A stretch of 64,000 nt of DNA from SKLM01 sp964542755 (GTDB taxonomy: Bacteria > Chloroflexota > Anaerolineae > B4-G1). The DNA is taken from assembly GCA_964542755.1 (NCBI GenBank), contig CAZIWL010000004.1, forward strand, positions 1 to 64,000. The letters are read 5' to 3'. The position numbers and the translations under genes are program-made. Under the pieces are notes generated by a model. The model was not told where the DNA came from. It was given only the letters and a program-made list of their open reading frames with translations, and ran no database searches. Shown one piece after another: positions 26,521 to 35,491 of the stretch; positions within the stretch are counted from its first letter, which is position 1; every line of letters begins with the position of its first letter.

Positions 26521-27210
26521 TCAGTCAAGCATGGCCTTAGCTCGTAGGCCTTCACGATCCAGGAGACGAATCTCGTCCCGATCTACTTCGATGAGTCCCT
26601 CGCGGGCAAGCTTATGGAGCGCCCGGTTCAGGACGTCGACCACGGTGCCAAGTCGTGCGGCGATCTCCGCCTGGGTGGCCCACGGACGGCGCCGCAGGGT
26701 CTTACCCTCGGCCTGATCTAAGAGGCGTCGCGCCAGTCGAGCCTCCACGGTCCTCAGAGAGAGATCCTCCACTATTGAGACGAGGTGGAGGACCCGTTGA
26801 GCGAGGCTTTCCATGACCCGACGCGCCAGCATAGGATAGTCGTCCAGGAGGTGACGGATGGTGCGGCGGTCGATCAGCCAGAGCGTGGAGGACTCCAGGG
26901 CGATAGCGGTGGCCGGGTTCCGATCACCGGCGAAGACGCCCACTTCGTTGATCACCTCTCCCGGTCCAATGAAGCGGAGCACCTGCTCGCGGCCGTCGGT
27001 TGAGGTCCGAACGGCCTTGAGCCAGCCGTCCTGGACGAGGTAGAGGCCGGGACTTGGCTCGCCCTCGAAGAAGACGATGTCGTCCGCCTGATAGGCGCGG
27101 CGCACAGCGGCATTTGCCACCACGTCCAGGAGGTCGGAAGGCAGGTCAGTGAAGTATGAAACGGATGAGAATACCTGGTCGGGTGTGGACTGGTTCGTCG
27201 TTTCGGGCAT
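26521..27210 (-). CDS. Crp/Fnr-family transcriptional regulator
   Basis: A 229-aa regulator with an N-terminal cyclic-nucleotide-binding beta-roll (about 15-130; motif FFEGEPSPGLYLVQDGWLKA and FIGPGEVINEVGVFAG) and a C-terminal winged helix-turn-helix (ATQAEIAARLGTVVDVLNRALHKL, about 180-203). No N-terminal cysteines are present, so it is not an Fe-S FNR sensor; ligand residues for cAMP are not clearly conserved. ATG 27210 has AGGAG upstream. It lies 184 bases downstream of the helicase-associated gene on the same strand and converges with larE. Confidence 0.88.
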   Translation of the reverse strand: MPETTNQSTPDQVFSSVSYFTDLPSDLLDVVANAAVRRAYQADDIVFFEGEPSPGLYLVQDGWLKAVRTSTDGREQVLRFIGPGEVINEVGVFAGDRNPATAIALESSTLWLIDRRTIRHLLDDYPMLARRVMESLAQRVLHLVSIVEDLSLRTVEARLARRLLDQAEGKTLRRRPWATQAEIAARLGTVVDVLNRALHKLAREGLIEVDRDEIRLLDREGLRAKAMLD

Positions 27211-27394
27211 CGGCTCTCCTATGAGTTAGCGAGCACGGCAGACGACATGGAGCCGGTCTGGCGCCGTGATCCGCTAGCCGAGTTACGCTTGTGCCTGCGG
27301 GAAGTCTGGCCCCAGGGGTCTGGGGAGCCGACGGAGCCTCGGGTTTGGGGCAAGGGGGGCTGCTCCTTGGAGGTCCAGGCACCCGACGGCGGTA

Positions 27395-29083
27395 TCACTC
27401 GGCTGCGTCCTGCGCATCGGCGAGCAGTCCCAGCTGCTCCAAAGCCTCGATCATCTCTGGCCAATCGCCGCGGCGGACGACCACCGCTGTGGGACTGATG
27501 CGCTCCTCTACCAGATGCGCCACGCGCCCCGACGCTAGGGCCCGCTCCATGATGGCTTCGTTGGTCGTTCTAAGGAGCACGGCCTGGTGCAAGCTCGCCT
27601 CCGTACCGCGTTCGTCCCACTGGGTCAGGGCTTCCCTCATATGGCGGGGCACGGGTCCCTGAAGGTGGTCCTCCAGGAATGTCAGCACGCGGGGGATGGT
27701 GATACGCTGTTCTTTGGCCCGCTGGAGAGATGCTGGGGTGAGCCGGTAGCGGTACCGTTCACCACTGTCGAGCCATTCGGCCACGCGGCCGACCTGGAAG
27801 CGCTCATACCTGCGTCCGATGGGCACCAGTAGCTGGAAGCCCGAGCGCAGGCGGATGGTCGGCGGCTCGGTAGGGACGGGCTGCTCCCTGAGACCTAGGA
27901 TAGCCGCTCCTGCATCGCTTAGGCGGAAGGCGCGGGGGGACTGACCGGGCTTTTCTGTACCAAGGTCGATGAGGCCCAGCCAGAACAAGGGCCCGGTGAG
28001 CAGGTACCGAATCAGTCGACCCTCGACTGCGTCCCAGCTCTCGAATCCTGACAAGTATGCGCCCGTGACGTCGTCCTTGATGTACCATGTCTCATAGTCC
28101 CCCGTCGGACGCTGGAAGTCTGGATCGACCCGCTTGATCTCTCCGACAAAGCGCTCGATCTCGAGCCAGGACGTGGGCGTGCAGGTGGCGAGATGCGCTA
28201 GGATTGCCTCGCGGGCGAGAAGTGGGTCGTTCCGCCACGCTCCCGTATCCTCAGGCTGCAAGGTAGGGACGTGAAAGAGATCGTTCCACGTCGGATCGTC
28301 CCGCCAACTCACGTACATGAGCCGTCGCTGTTCGTTGGGCTGACTGGTGAGCCACTCAGTGACTGCGTCGGGTACCAGGCTGGCCCTTCTGGCATTTTGA
28401 TCGGTGACCCAGCCGATCCGACTGGCGAGGTGGCGGAGGAAGTGGAATCGATCTCGAGTCTGGTGCAACAAACGCGGCAACAGCTGCTTGTTGTGCCGGG
28501 CGGACCACGTTCCTTCAGACGAGTAAGCTGGTTGATGGTTGTGGACGTACGACAGGAATGTACAGGCATCTTCGAGGAGCTCGGCCCCCGCCGAATTGAC
28601 GATGGGAGGAGGCGAAGCGGGGTCTAGCGAGAGGGCCGCCGTATCCTCCGCCGGCGCCGGGAGAAGGTCTAGGATCTCCGCAGGAATGGCGACGGCCTCG
28701 TAGGCCCCATCAGACCCCTCGGCGAAGGTCTTGAAGAGGAAGCCGCTGTACCAAAGGGCCTCGGCAGGGGAGACAGGGTTCTCCCAGGGGTGCTCCCTAT
28801 CCATGCGGCCCGGTCCCATCACGCGGATGTCTCCCCATTGACGGGCGAAGACGCGCTGCGGCAGCGTGCCTCCGCCGGCGGCGACAGTGCGCAGGGCTTC
28901 GCGCTGGTCGTTGGTCAGCTTTGCTCGGGCTGCGGCGACGGCCTCGGGAGAGGGCATCGCCTCTGCCAATTGTAACGCCATCTCACGGCGGCGGTGGCTC
29001 GTCAGAGGAATCTCCCAGAACTTGGCAATGACGTCCAGACGCAGCCGCTCTGTGTCCAGCAGGCTCTGTTGGAGTACAGGCAT
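27395..29083 (-). CDS. Helicase-associated-domain protein (XPB/Ssl2 N-terminal-like)
   Basis: A 562-aa protein without a helicase motor. The segment LPQRVFARQWGDIRVMGPGRMDREHP followed by NPVSPAEALWYSGFL, and the C-terminal winged-helix-like region containing PRVLTFLEDHLQGPVPRHMREALTQW and VVRRGDWPEMIEALEQLG, match the helicase-associated (XPB/Ssl2 N-terminal-like) proteins common in Chloroflexota and Actinobacteria. The molecular role is not known. A TATAAT lies 9 bases before the ATG at 29083 on the minus strand, so the leader is very short. Divergently placed to the DUF1232 gene. Confidence 0.7.
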   Translation of the reverse strand: MPVLQQSLLDTERLRLDVIAKFWEIPLTSHRRREMALQLAEAMPSPEAVAAARAKLTNDQREALRTVAAGGGTLPQRVFARQWGDIRVMGPGRMDREHPWENPVSPAEALWYSGFLFKTFAEGSDGAYEAVAIPAEILDLLPAPAEDTAALSLDPASPPPIVNSAGAELLEDACTFLSYVHNHQPAYSSEGTWSARHNKQLLPRLLHQTRDRFHFLRHLASRIGWVTDQNARRASLVPDAVTEWLTSQPNEQRRLMYVSWRDDPTWNDLFHVPTLQPEDTGAWRNDPLLAREAILAHLATCTPTSWLEIERFVGEIKRVDPDFQRPTGDYETWYIKDDVTGAYLSGFESWDAVEGRLIRYLLTGPLFWLGLIDLGTEKPGQSPRAFRLSDAGAAILGLREQPVPTEPPTIRLRSGFQLLVPIGRRYERFQVGRVAEWLDSGERYRYRLTPASLQRAKEQRITIPRVLTFLEDHLQGPVPRHMREALTQWDERGTEASLHQAVLLRTTNEAIMERALASGRVAHLVEERISPTAVVVRRGDWPEMIEALEQLGLLADAQDAAE

Positions 29084-29092
29084 GGTTCAGAC

Positions 29093-29098
29093 ATTATA
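29093..29098 (-). promoter_or_regulatory. Candidate -10 box for the helicase-associated gene
   Basis: A perfect TATAAT on the minus strand lies 9 bases upstream of ATG 29083. I see no good -35, so this is a partial match; if used, the transcript would have a leader of only 2-3 bases. Confidence 0.4.
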
Positions 29099-29225
29099 TA
29101 CGGAGGGCGAGAGAAGGAACAGACGGTTCTCGTTATGGTTGCCGTTTGATGTGCGAGGGCTATAATCTGGTGGGCATGGTCCTGGTGGGCATGGTCGCTG
29201 TTTGTTGAAGGTGAGGTGTGGTGCG

Positions 29226-29654
29226 ATGAATGAGGATCGACGGTCGATGGAAACGCAGCGAGAGGAAGAGGCGACGGTTCTGACCTGGCTCCGGGAAGGA
29301 CTGCGGGATTTTCGACTGGCCTGGCGTCTGTTCGTGGACAACCGGGTCCCCTTGTGGACCAAGATCGTCCCGCCGGCGGCCCTGGCCTACGTCTTGTCTC
29401 CGATCGACATCCTGCCGGATTTTCCCCCGATGGGGCTCAATCAGGTCGATGACCTGGCAGTGGTCATCCTGGGCGTGAAGCTATTCATCGAATTGGCGCC
29501 TCCAGAGGTGGTCCGCGAACACCTGGAGAAGCTGGGTGCACGGATTGAGGAATGGCGTGTGGTGGACGAGGACGAAGGTCCCGTGGTGGAGGGTCACTAC
29601 GAGATTCGAGCGCCCAAACGTGATGACGGGAAGGGCACGCGGGCTGTGGACTAG
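29226..29654 (+). CDS. DUF1232 (YkvA-like) membrane protein
   Basis: A 142-aa protein with a DUF1232 core in the middle: PLWTKIVPPAALAYVLSPIDILPDFPP then NQVDDLAVVILGVKLF (about residues 42-95). The family is a small membrane-associated protein of unknown function with a characteristic SPIDLIPD motif, here SPIDILPD. The N-terminal 40 residues and the acidic C-terminal tail flank it. ATG 29226 is preferred to the earlier TTG 29202 because GAGGTG lies about 8 bases upstream. Confidence 0.82.
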   Translation: MNEDRRSMETQREEEATVLTWLREGLRDFRLAWRLFVDNRVPLWTKIVPPAALAYVLSPIDILPDFPPMGLNQVDDLAVVILGVKLFIELAPPEVVREHLEKLGARIEEWRVVDEDEGPVVEGHYEIRAPKRDDGKGTRAVD

Positions 29655-29681
29655 ATTGAGCGGCCGCGCTGGCTGCTCAAC

Positions 29682-31262
29682 CTACGGTGCCTCCCGTCCG
29701 ACGTGGTAGAGTTGAGTTCCGTGCTTGTCGTAGAACGTGAAAGCGAGGGTGGGCGGGGTCTCCCCGGACGAAGGGGAGACCATGATCTCGAGAAAGCCCC
29801 CACCAGGCTCCTTCTGCTGATAGAGTTGGGAAATCCTCCCCTCGGGATCGGTGGATCCTTCATCCCCGGGCTGCGGGCCTAGACGCGAGCTGCCGTCCAC
29901 CAGGGCGCCAGCGCTGAACTCCTCGAAGCCCGACGGATGGATCGAGTGGTACTGCCAGTGGCGATCCCCGCAGACAAAGTAGACCTCTTTCTCGTCGAGA
30001 TCCTGGTCGAGTAGCCAGTCGAAGAAACCTTCTCCCTCGTCCCGAAAGCCGAAGGGGTTTGTGTGGTTATCTCGCTTCCTTCGATCTCCTGCCTGCCCTA
30101 CGGGGTTGCCGCCAAACAGGGGGGCCAGGAATCCGCCCTGCTTGCCGGTCCATGCGTCGTCGGGACCGACCATTGGCGTGGGGGAGATGATAATCTTGAA
30201 TGTCGCGTCGCTCTCCTTCAGCGTACTTTGCAGCCACGCCTTCTGCTCCTCACCCCACATGGTCTTGCCAGGCCCCGGATCGGCTATGTTGGGATCTCGG
30301 TGGTCACGTCCCTCGAGGAGCCAGATCTGCAGGAGGTCGTTGATCCGGTGGGTCCGGTAGGTGACGGCGTCTTGAACAAAGGGGTCGACAACCGGCACCT
30401 GCTCCAGGAAAACGCTTGCACCGACCTCAGGTAGCGGCTCGATGGTTCCGTAGGGATCGGCGTCGTCGTACCGGTAGTCGTGGTCGTCCTTTATCCAGTA
30501 ACTGGGCACGGCCCGGAAGAGGGCTCTGAACCGCGGGGTGGCGAACTGCTTGTGCCACTTGGCGCGCATCGATTCTTGCTTTCGAGCACGGCCCAGGGCA
30601 GGACAGTCGTAGTAGACGCTGTCCCCGGTGCTCACGAAGTAGTCGGGCTCCCTTGCGACGATGGTCTCCAGCGAGGGGAAGCCCAGTATCCTCTGCCGGA
30701 AACGGAAGTCCCTCAGTACTGTGGCTCGGAAGCTGTAACGGTGCATGGAGGTGACGGCGATGAGCCGCGTCTCGCGGGCGACGCCCCTTTCGTCCAGGGT
30801 GCGAAACGTGCCGGTGGGCCCCGCCTGGGCGGAGGACGGGTCGGGCCCCGAGAGCATCCTGTAGTAGTAGCGCGAGCCAGCGTCAAGGCTTTGGATGGCT
30901 TGCTTGACGATGAAATCGCCCTCATCCGTGGCTTCCGTCCAGTCGGTGAGGAGAGCATCCTGGAAGCCCGGGTCCTTCGATAGGGCGAAGGCTGCCACGC
31001 CGGGTTGTCCCTGTACATCCCCGAATGCGGCCGTGGGTTTGGTTGCCAGCCGGGCGCGGAGAATGACCGAATGGCGTGTCACCTCGCCAGCCATCTCGCC
31101 CTGCCAGTGCAGCGTAGGCTGGAGCGCGCCGCTCACTGACGGGTCTTCTCCCTGTGTCCCCGCTTCTGGCTGGCCAGGGGAAGCGCACCCTAGCAGTAGG
31201 GCGATGGAGATGAAGAGTGTGACGGGTATCGAGGGATATCTAGGTTGGATTTCACTGGACAT
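29682..31262 (-). CDS. PhoD-like phosphodiesterase/alkaline phosphatase lipoprotein
   Basis: A 526-aa exported metallophosphatase of the PhoD family. The N-terminus is a lipoprotein signal ending in LLGC; then comes a PhoD N-terminal beta domain (TRHSVILRARLAT, about 60-150). The metal-binding core follows: FVSTGDSVYYDC, SYWIKDDHDYRYDDAD, and VCGDRHWQYHS near the C-terminus. Enzymes of this class release phosphate from phosphodiesters such as teichoic acids or phospholipids. ATG 31262 has AAGGAG 9 bases upstream, which decides it over the longer frame to 31334. It could feed the Pst importer, although no shared regulatory site is visible. Confidence 0.85.
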   Translation of the reverse strand: MSSEIQPRYPSIPVTLFISIALLLGCASPGQPEAGTQGEDPSVSGALQPTLHWQGEMAGEVTRHSVILRARLATKPTAAFGDVQGQPGVAAFALSKDPGFQDALLTDWTEATDEGDFIVKQAIQSLDAGSRYYYRMLSGPDPSSAQAGPTGTFRTLDERGVARETRLIAVTSMHRYSFRATVLRDFRFRQRILGFPSLETIVAREPDYFVSTGDSVYYDCPALGRARKQESMRAKWHKQFATPRFRALFRAVPSYWIKDDHDYRYDDADPYGTIEPLPEVGASVFLEQVPVVDPFVQDAVTYRTHRINDLLQIWLLEGRDHRDPNIADPGPGKTMWGEEQKAWLQSTLKESDATFKIIISPTPMVGPDDAWTGKQGGFLAPLFGGNPVGQAGDRRKRDNHTNPFGFRDEGEGFFDWLLDQDLDEKEVYFVCGDRHWQYHSIHPSGFEEFSAGALVDGSSRLGPQPGDEGSTDPEGRISQLYQQKEPGGGFLEIMVSPSSGETPPTLAFTFYDKHGTQLYHVGREAP

Positions 31263-31701
31263 CGACGGGGGCTCCTTGGATGTCTGGGTCAACCACGACT
31301 GGGAAGCCAACGCCACCATGGCGAGAGATGACAACCTCCGGCTGGTGCGTGCTGCGAGCTGGTCAGCGCCGTCGAAAAGCTGCTCCTGGTCGTCGAAGAT
31401 GACGGGCGGGAACCGGCTCTGGCAGGCGGTCTTCGGGCCGACCAGGTCCCGGAGGGGCGGTACCCGATCGGGGCGTTCAGTGTGCCTCGAACCGCCGCCC
31501 TGAGTTCCGCAACGGGGGGCGGCGGCTTGACGTCACTCTCGGCGATAGCGCGCCAGGCTGTCGGGAGGGTCAGGGGCAAGTGGCGGTCCTCAGTCCGTCG
31601 GAATGCGATGGGTCTCATAACGCTGCGCTCGGTGTGCGCTGGTCGGATAATGGGAGATTGATTGACGAACCAACGGGCCGGATTGTACGGTCTTCCCGAG
31701 C

Positions 31702-31726
31702 CATGTCAAGGCGTGAGCCTTGCATG
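31702..31726. terminator. Hairpin upstream of the AOR promoter
   Basis: CATG-T-CAAGGC pairs with GCCTTG-CATG around a GTGA loop. There is no T-run; function may be termination or a protein site. Confidence 0.35.
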
Positions 31727-31740
31727 GAGAAGCAGCCCAG

Positions 31741-31772
31741 TTGTCAGGGCGGGGGGGTAAGAGTATACTCTT
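31741..31772 (+). promoter_or_regulatory. AOR promoter with an operator-like palindrome over the -10 box
   Basis: TTGTCA (31741-31746), a 17-base spacer and TATACT (31764-31769) form a good promoter. The -10 box is embedded in a perfect 14-bp palindrome AAGAGTATACTCTT (31759-31772), where a dimeric repressor would block RNA polymerase. The first gene downstream is AOR, about 210 bases from the predicted start. Confidence 0.6.
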
Positions 31773-31988
31773 TCCGAAGGGGACGGTCAGCGGCAAACCT
31801 TACGTGAGGATGCGCGCGATCATCCGTGCTGTACCTGCAACTCTGCGTCTCCGGCGGTTCCGTGTCGATGCTGCCCGTGTCGTTGCCGGTTGACCGCCGT
31901 GCTTCGACTCGATATCGAAACCGTTTCTGAGACGGGCGGGGCACTGAGGCTTGAAGCGGATCCGAGTGGTGAGAAAGCGAGGTAGATT

Positions 31989-33950
31989 GTGCCTGGAGGA
32001 TACTTTGGAAGGGTGCTCGTCGTTGACCTCTCGCGGGGAGTGCTGGGGGTCGAAACGTTGCCCGAGTCCGCCTACCGGGACGTCCTGGGCGGATACGGGC
32101 TGGGCGTCAAGCTCCTTTACGAGCGGATGCCGACTGGGGCCGACCCGCTGGGGCCCGAAAACATCCTCGGATTCCTCCCCGGCTTGCTCACGGGTTCTGG
32201 GGTCCTGTTCGGAGGGCGGTTTATGGTGGTGGCCAAGTCCCCGCTCACCGGGGGATGGGGTGATGCCAATTGCGGCGGTCACTTCGGCCCCGTCCTTCGG
32301 TCCACAGGCCTGGACGGCGTCCTTGTGAAGGGTGTTGCCGAGCGACCGGTGACCTTGATGATCGATGAGAACGGCGCGTCGATCGAGGATGCGGGACCAC
32401 TCTGGGGCCTGGATACGTGGGAGACCGAGGAACGGCTCAAGGAGAGGACAGGCCGCGGTGCGCAGGTGGTGACGATCGGGCCGGCCGGGGAGAACCAATC
32501 GTTGATCGCGGCCATCATCACGGACGGGGGCCGCGCCGCGGCCCGCTCTGGCCTTGCCGCTGTGATGGGGGCTAAGCGGCTCAAGGCCGTGGTGGCCCGG
32601 GGCAGAGAGCGGGTGCACCTCCACGATAAGGAGACACTGACCGAGGTCAGCCGGGACTACGGGCGCATCTTCAAGAAGCCATCCTCACCCGTCTCGAGGG
32701 TGCTCTTCGGGTGCACGAAGACGTTCGCTCCCGTAATCAGAGTGATCGGGATCAAGCCGTCGGGCCCGGCAGATACGATCATCTACCTGTACAAGAAGTA
32801 TGGTACCAGCGGCGCCACGGCCTTCACGACCGAAGTGGGGGATGCCCCGGTCTGGAACTGGCGGGGTGTAGGTGCGCGCGACTTCCCGCTCCGCCAAAGC
32901 AAGCGCGTCAGTGACGAGGCGGTGATCAAATACCAGGTGAAGAACTACGGGTGCCGCTATTGTCCCGTGGCCTGCGGTGGGATCGTCCACATGGACGGGG
33001 AGCGGTACCAGGTGGAGGAGGCGCACAAGCCCGAGTACGAGACACTGGCGGCTTTTGGGCCGCTGCTGCTCAACGATGACCTGGAGACCATCGTCAAGGT
33101 CAACAGCTTGTGCGACCGCTACGGTCTGGACACGATCTCAACGGGTACGGTAGCTGCCTTCGCGATGGAGTGCGCCGAGTACGGCTTGATCGATCGGGTG
33201 CTGGGCGACGGTGTGGAACTCTCCTGGGGCAACGGTGACGCTGTGGTCCATCTGGTCGGATTGATTGCGCGTCGTGAGGGCATCGGCGATCTTCTGGCGG
33301 ATGGAGTGAAGCGGGCTGCCGAGCGGATCGGCGGAGAAGCCCCTTCCTTCGCGATGCACGCCGGCGGGCAAGAGCTGCCGATGCACGATTCGCGATACGA
33401 GCCGGGGCTGGGTTTAGCTTACGCCGTGGATCCGACGCCGGGCCGCCACAACACGGCGAACGGCGGCATCCTGGATGCCCCGATCTTGCGAACGATGCTG
33501 GCCGATAAGGGGCTTTCGCCGCCCAAACGGTATGCATATGAGAACAAGGGCACGGAGTTCGCGTTGCTGAACCGGTACCTCCAGGTGTTGAATTGTGCCG
33601 GGCTGTGCATGTTCTCGCTGGTGATGAGCGAGCCGCCGCTGCTGGACTGGCTCAACGCCGCGACGGGGTGGGGGTGGAGCCTGGAGGATATGCTCGAAGC
33701 AGGCCACCGCATCCAAGTGCTGCGCCACGCATTCAACCTCCGTGAAGGTCTCCCCGCGACTGGCTTCGAGCTGCCCCCGCGAGCGCTAGGAAGGCCTCCG
33801 CTCGAAGAAGGACCTCTGCGAGGTGTCACCCTGGACATGGAGGCGATGAAACGAGACTACTTCAACTGCATGGGCTACGACCCTACCGGCGTCCCCACCC
33901 CGGAGCTACTTGCGTCACTGGGGCTGTCGACCCTCCTCGAGGATCTGTAG
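31989..33950 (+). CDS. aor: Aldehyde:ferredoxin oxidoreductase (tungsten/molybdopterin AOR family)
   Basis: AOR-family enzymes oxidise aldehydes to carboxylic acids (or the reverse) with ferredoxin, using a tungsten bis-pterin and a [4Fe-4S] cluster. The 653-aa protein shows the N-terminal MPGGYFGRVLVVDL, AKSPLTGGWGDANCGGHFGP pterin region, cluster ligands Cys322, Cys325 and Cys329 (GCRYCPVACG) and the fourth Cys near 540 (NCAGLCMF), with EEAHKPEYETLAAFGPLL between. It is somewhat longer than typical AORs (about 605-620). GTG 31989 has GAGG 6 bases upstream. A KARI-like/SCP2 fusion gene begins 11 bases after the stop, so both are surely co-transcribed. The physiological aldehyde is unknown. 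Confidence 0.93.
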   Translation: MPGGYFGRVLVVDLSRGVLGVETLPESAYRDVLGGYGLGVKLLYERMPTGADPLGPENILGFLPGLLTGSGVLFGGRFMVVAKSPLTGGWGDANCGGHFGPVLRSTGLDGVLVKGVAERPVTLMIDENGASIEDAGPLWGLDTWETEERLKERTGRGAQVVTIGPAGENQSLIAAIITDGGRAAARSGLAAVMGAKRLKAVVARGRERVHLHDKETLTEVSRDYGRIFKKPSSPVSRVLFGCTKTFAPVIRVIGIKPSGPADTIIYLYKKYGTSGATAFTTEVGDAPVWNWRGVGARDFPLRQSKRVSDEAVIKYQVKNYGCRYCPVACGGIVHMDGERYQVEEAHKPEYETLAAFGPLLLNDDLETIVKVNSLCDRYGLDTISTGTVAAFAMECAEYGLIDRVLGDGVELSWGNGDAVVHLVGLIARREGIGDLLADGVKRAAERIGGEAPSFAMHAGGQELPMHDSRYEPGLGLAYAVDPTPGRHNTANGGILDAPILRTMLADKGLSPPKRYAYENKGTEFALLNRYLQVLNCAGLCMFSLVMSEPPLLDWLNAATGWGWSLEDMLEAGHRIQVLRHAFNLREGLPATGFELPPRALGRPPLEEGPLRGVTLDMEAMKRDYFNCMGYDPTGVPTPELLASLGLSTLLEDL

Positions 33951-33961
33951 GAGACGGAGAG

Positions 33962-35491
33962 ATGGAGCTAATCTACGACGCAGACGCTGATCTGGGCCTT
34001 TTGGACGACAAGACCATCGCGGTCATCGGCTACGGGAACCAGGGCCGCGCCCAGGCCCTCAATCTCCGGGACAGCGGTCTCCGGGTCATCGTGGGTAACC
34101 GGGATGATGCCTACGCGGAGAGGGCGCGATCCGATGGTCTCCGAGTCGTGGCGATCGAGAAAGCTGCCGTCGAAGCCGACGTCCTCCTCTTCTTGATCCC
34201 TGACGAGGTCATGCCAAACGCATTCGAGCGGGATGTGGTGCCTGGGCTCAAGCCCGGGGACGTGCTGGTCTTCTCCTCGGGATACGCGATTGCCTTCGGC
34301 CTGCTCCGGCCGCCGAAGGACATTGACGTGGTGCTCGTCGCGCCCCGGATGATCGGCCAAGGGGTGCGCGACCACTACGTGGCCGGGAGCGGCTTCCCAT
34401 CCTTCTTGGGCGTCGAGCAGGATTACACGGGCCAGGCGAGGGGGATAGCCCTGGCCATCGCGAAAGGCATCGGTTCGACCCGCGCTGGTGTGGTCGAGGT
34501 GTCATTCGCGGAGGAGGCAGAGCTGGATCTCTTCACGGAGCAGTGCTTCGGCCCCGCTTTCGGAAGGGTGTTGACGACTGCGGTCGAGCTGCTCCTGGAA
34601 GAGGGGTATCCGCCCGCCGCGGTCCTGCTGGAGCTCTACATGTCGGGTGAGTTCGCCTACACGATGGCGAAGATCGCCGAGATGGGCATTGTAGAGCAGA
34701 GCCAGCTTCACAGTCGGACGAGCCAGTACGGATCGATGACCCGCGGCATGCGGTTCCAACTACCGGGGCTGCGGGAGAAGATGTTGGAGGGGCTGGAGGA
34801 GATTCGAAGCGGTGCGTTCGCGCGGGAATGGGAGGCTGAGCAGGAGGAAGGGGCGCCCACGCTCGACATGCTGAAGGCATCGGCTCGATCGCTGCCACTC
34901 TACGAGCTTGAGCGGGACCTGCGTGAGGCACTCCGAGGGAGCCCTGGCCTGGGCCCCCAGCTGCGCCGAAGGGGCGTAGCTCCTGACCGCCGTCCAGAGC
35001 GAAAGAGGGACCGGGGGCTACCTGAGCGCATATTCGGCTTGATTGGGCGGTTGCTGGGACGCGGGAGACGAGTTGAGGGTGGGTACGAGGCATTGGATTC
35101 CCTCCCCGCTGATGCAATGAAGCTTATCTTAGAGCGCTTCGTGGACCTCGCCATCGATGATCCCGCCCTGCGTGGGTTCGCGGACGGGCGCAAGGTGACG
35201 ACCCAGTACGTGCTGCGTGACTCCGACTTGTCGTTCTACTTAACCTTCGTGGAGGGCGGCGTGAAGGGTGGCGTCGGGATGCCCCCTGAGCCGGTCGAGG
35301 TCCGGTTGGAGATGGATGCGGAGGTGTTGGATGGGATGCTGACGGGCACCATCAACGCTGCTCGTGCCGCGATGTCGGGGAGGGTGTCCTTCGAGGGCGA
35401 TACCCGACGCGCCATGACGGTACAGAGGATTCAAGGCGACCTGACCAGGCTCTACCGACAGGCACGGCGCGAGGCGCTGAGGCATGAATAG
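33962..35491 (+). CDS. KARI-like reductase domain fused to an SCP2 lipid-binding domain
   Basis: Residues 10-180 are a Rossmann domain related to ketol-acid reductoisomerase (IAVIGYGNQGRAQALNLRDSG), and 185-330 correspond to the KARI C-terminal helical domain. In KARI numbering, metal ligands Asp190 and Glu194 correspond to D189 and E193, and Glu230 and Ser251 are kept. The catalytic His is Ser106 (FSSGY for FAHGF), Lys130 is Arg129 (VAPRM for VAPKG) and Glu226 is Tyr226, so normal isomeroreductase activity is unlikely. A charged linker (330-375) leads to an SCP2-like domain (about 380-505: DAMKLILERFVDLAI ... GRVSFEGD), a fold that binds lipids or acyl chains. ATG 33962 follows AOR by 11 bases. 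I know of no named family with this architecture. Confidence 0.8.
   Translation: MELIYDADADLGLLDDKTIAVIGYGNQGRAQALNLRDSGLRVIVGNRDDAYAERARSDGLRVVAIEKAAVEADVLLFLIPDEVMPNAFERDVVPGLKPGDVLVFSSGYAIAFGLLRPPKDIDVVLVAPRMIGQGVRDHYVAGSGFPSFLGVEQDYTGQARGIALAIAKGIGSTRAGVVEVSFAEEAELDLFTEQCFGPAFGRVLTTAVELLLEEGYPPAAVLLELYMSGEFAYTMAKIAEMGIVEQSQLHSRTSQYGSMTRGMRFQLPGLREKMLEGLEEIRSGAFAREWEAEQEEGAPTLDMLKASARSLPLYELERDLREALRGSPGLGPQLRRRGVAPDRRPERKRDRGLPERIFGLIGRLLGRGRRVEGGYEALDSLPADAMKLILERFVDLAIDDPALRGFADGRKVTTQYVLRDSDLSFYLTFVEGGVKGGVGMPPEPVEVRLEMDAEVLDGMLTGTINAARAAMSGRVSFEGDTRRAMTVQRIQGDLTRLYRQARREALRHE

Larger units (their letters stand above)
31263..31988. other. Intergenic region between phoD-like gene and AOR
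   Basis: No gene is supported in this 726-base stretch. It contains a CATG-anchored hairpin (31702-31726), the AOR promoter with an overlapping palindrome (31741-31772) and then an AOR leader of about 210 bases. The leader is GC-rich with several possible stems, but I cannot match it to a known riboswitch such as the molybdenum-cofactor class. Confidence 0.5.

Noticed and set aside
26159..26716. A 185-aa plus-strand frame entering the crp-like gene
   Set aside because: It is antisense over its second half and Ser/Arg-rich, with no motif.
31770..31988. A molybdenum-cofactor riboswitch in the AOR leader
   Set aside because: The position and length fit, but I could not match the conserved core of the Moco RNA; only a covariance search could decide.
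33962..35491. Annotation as ilvC (valine/isoleucine biosynthesis)
   Set aside because: The catalytic His and Lys are replaced, an SCP2 domain is fused, and no ilvB, ilvN or ilvD is nearby.
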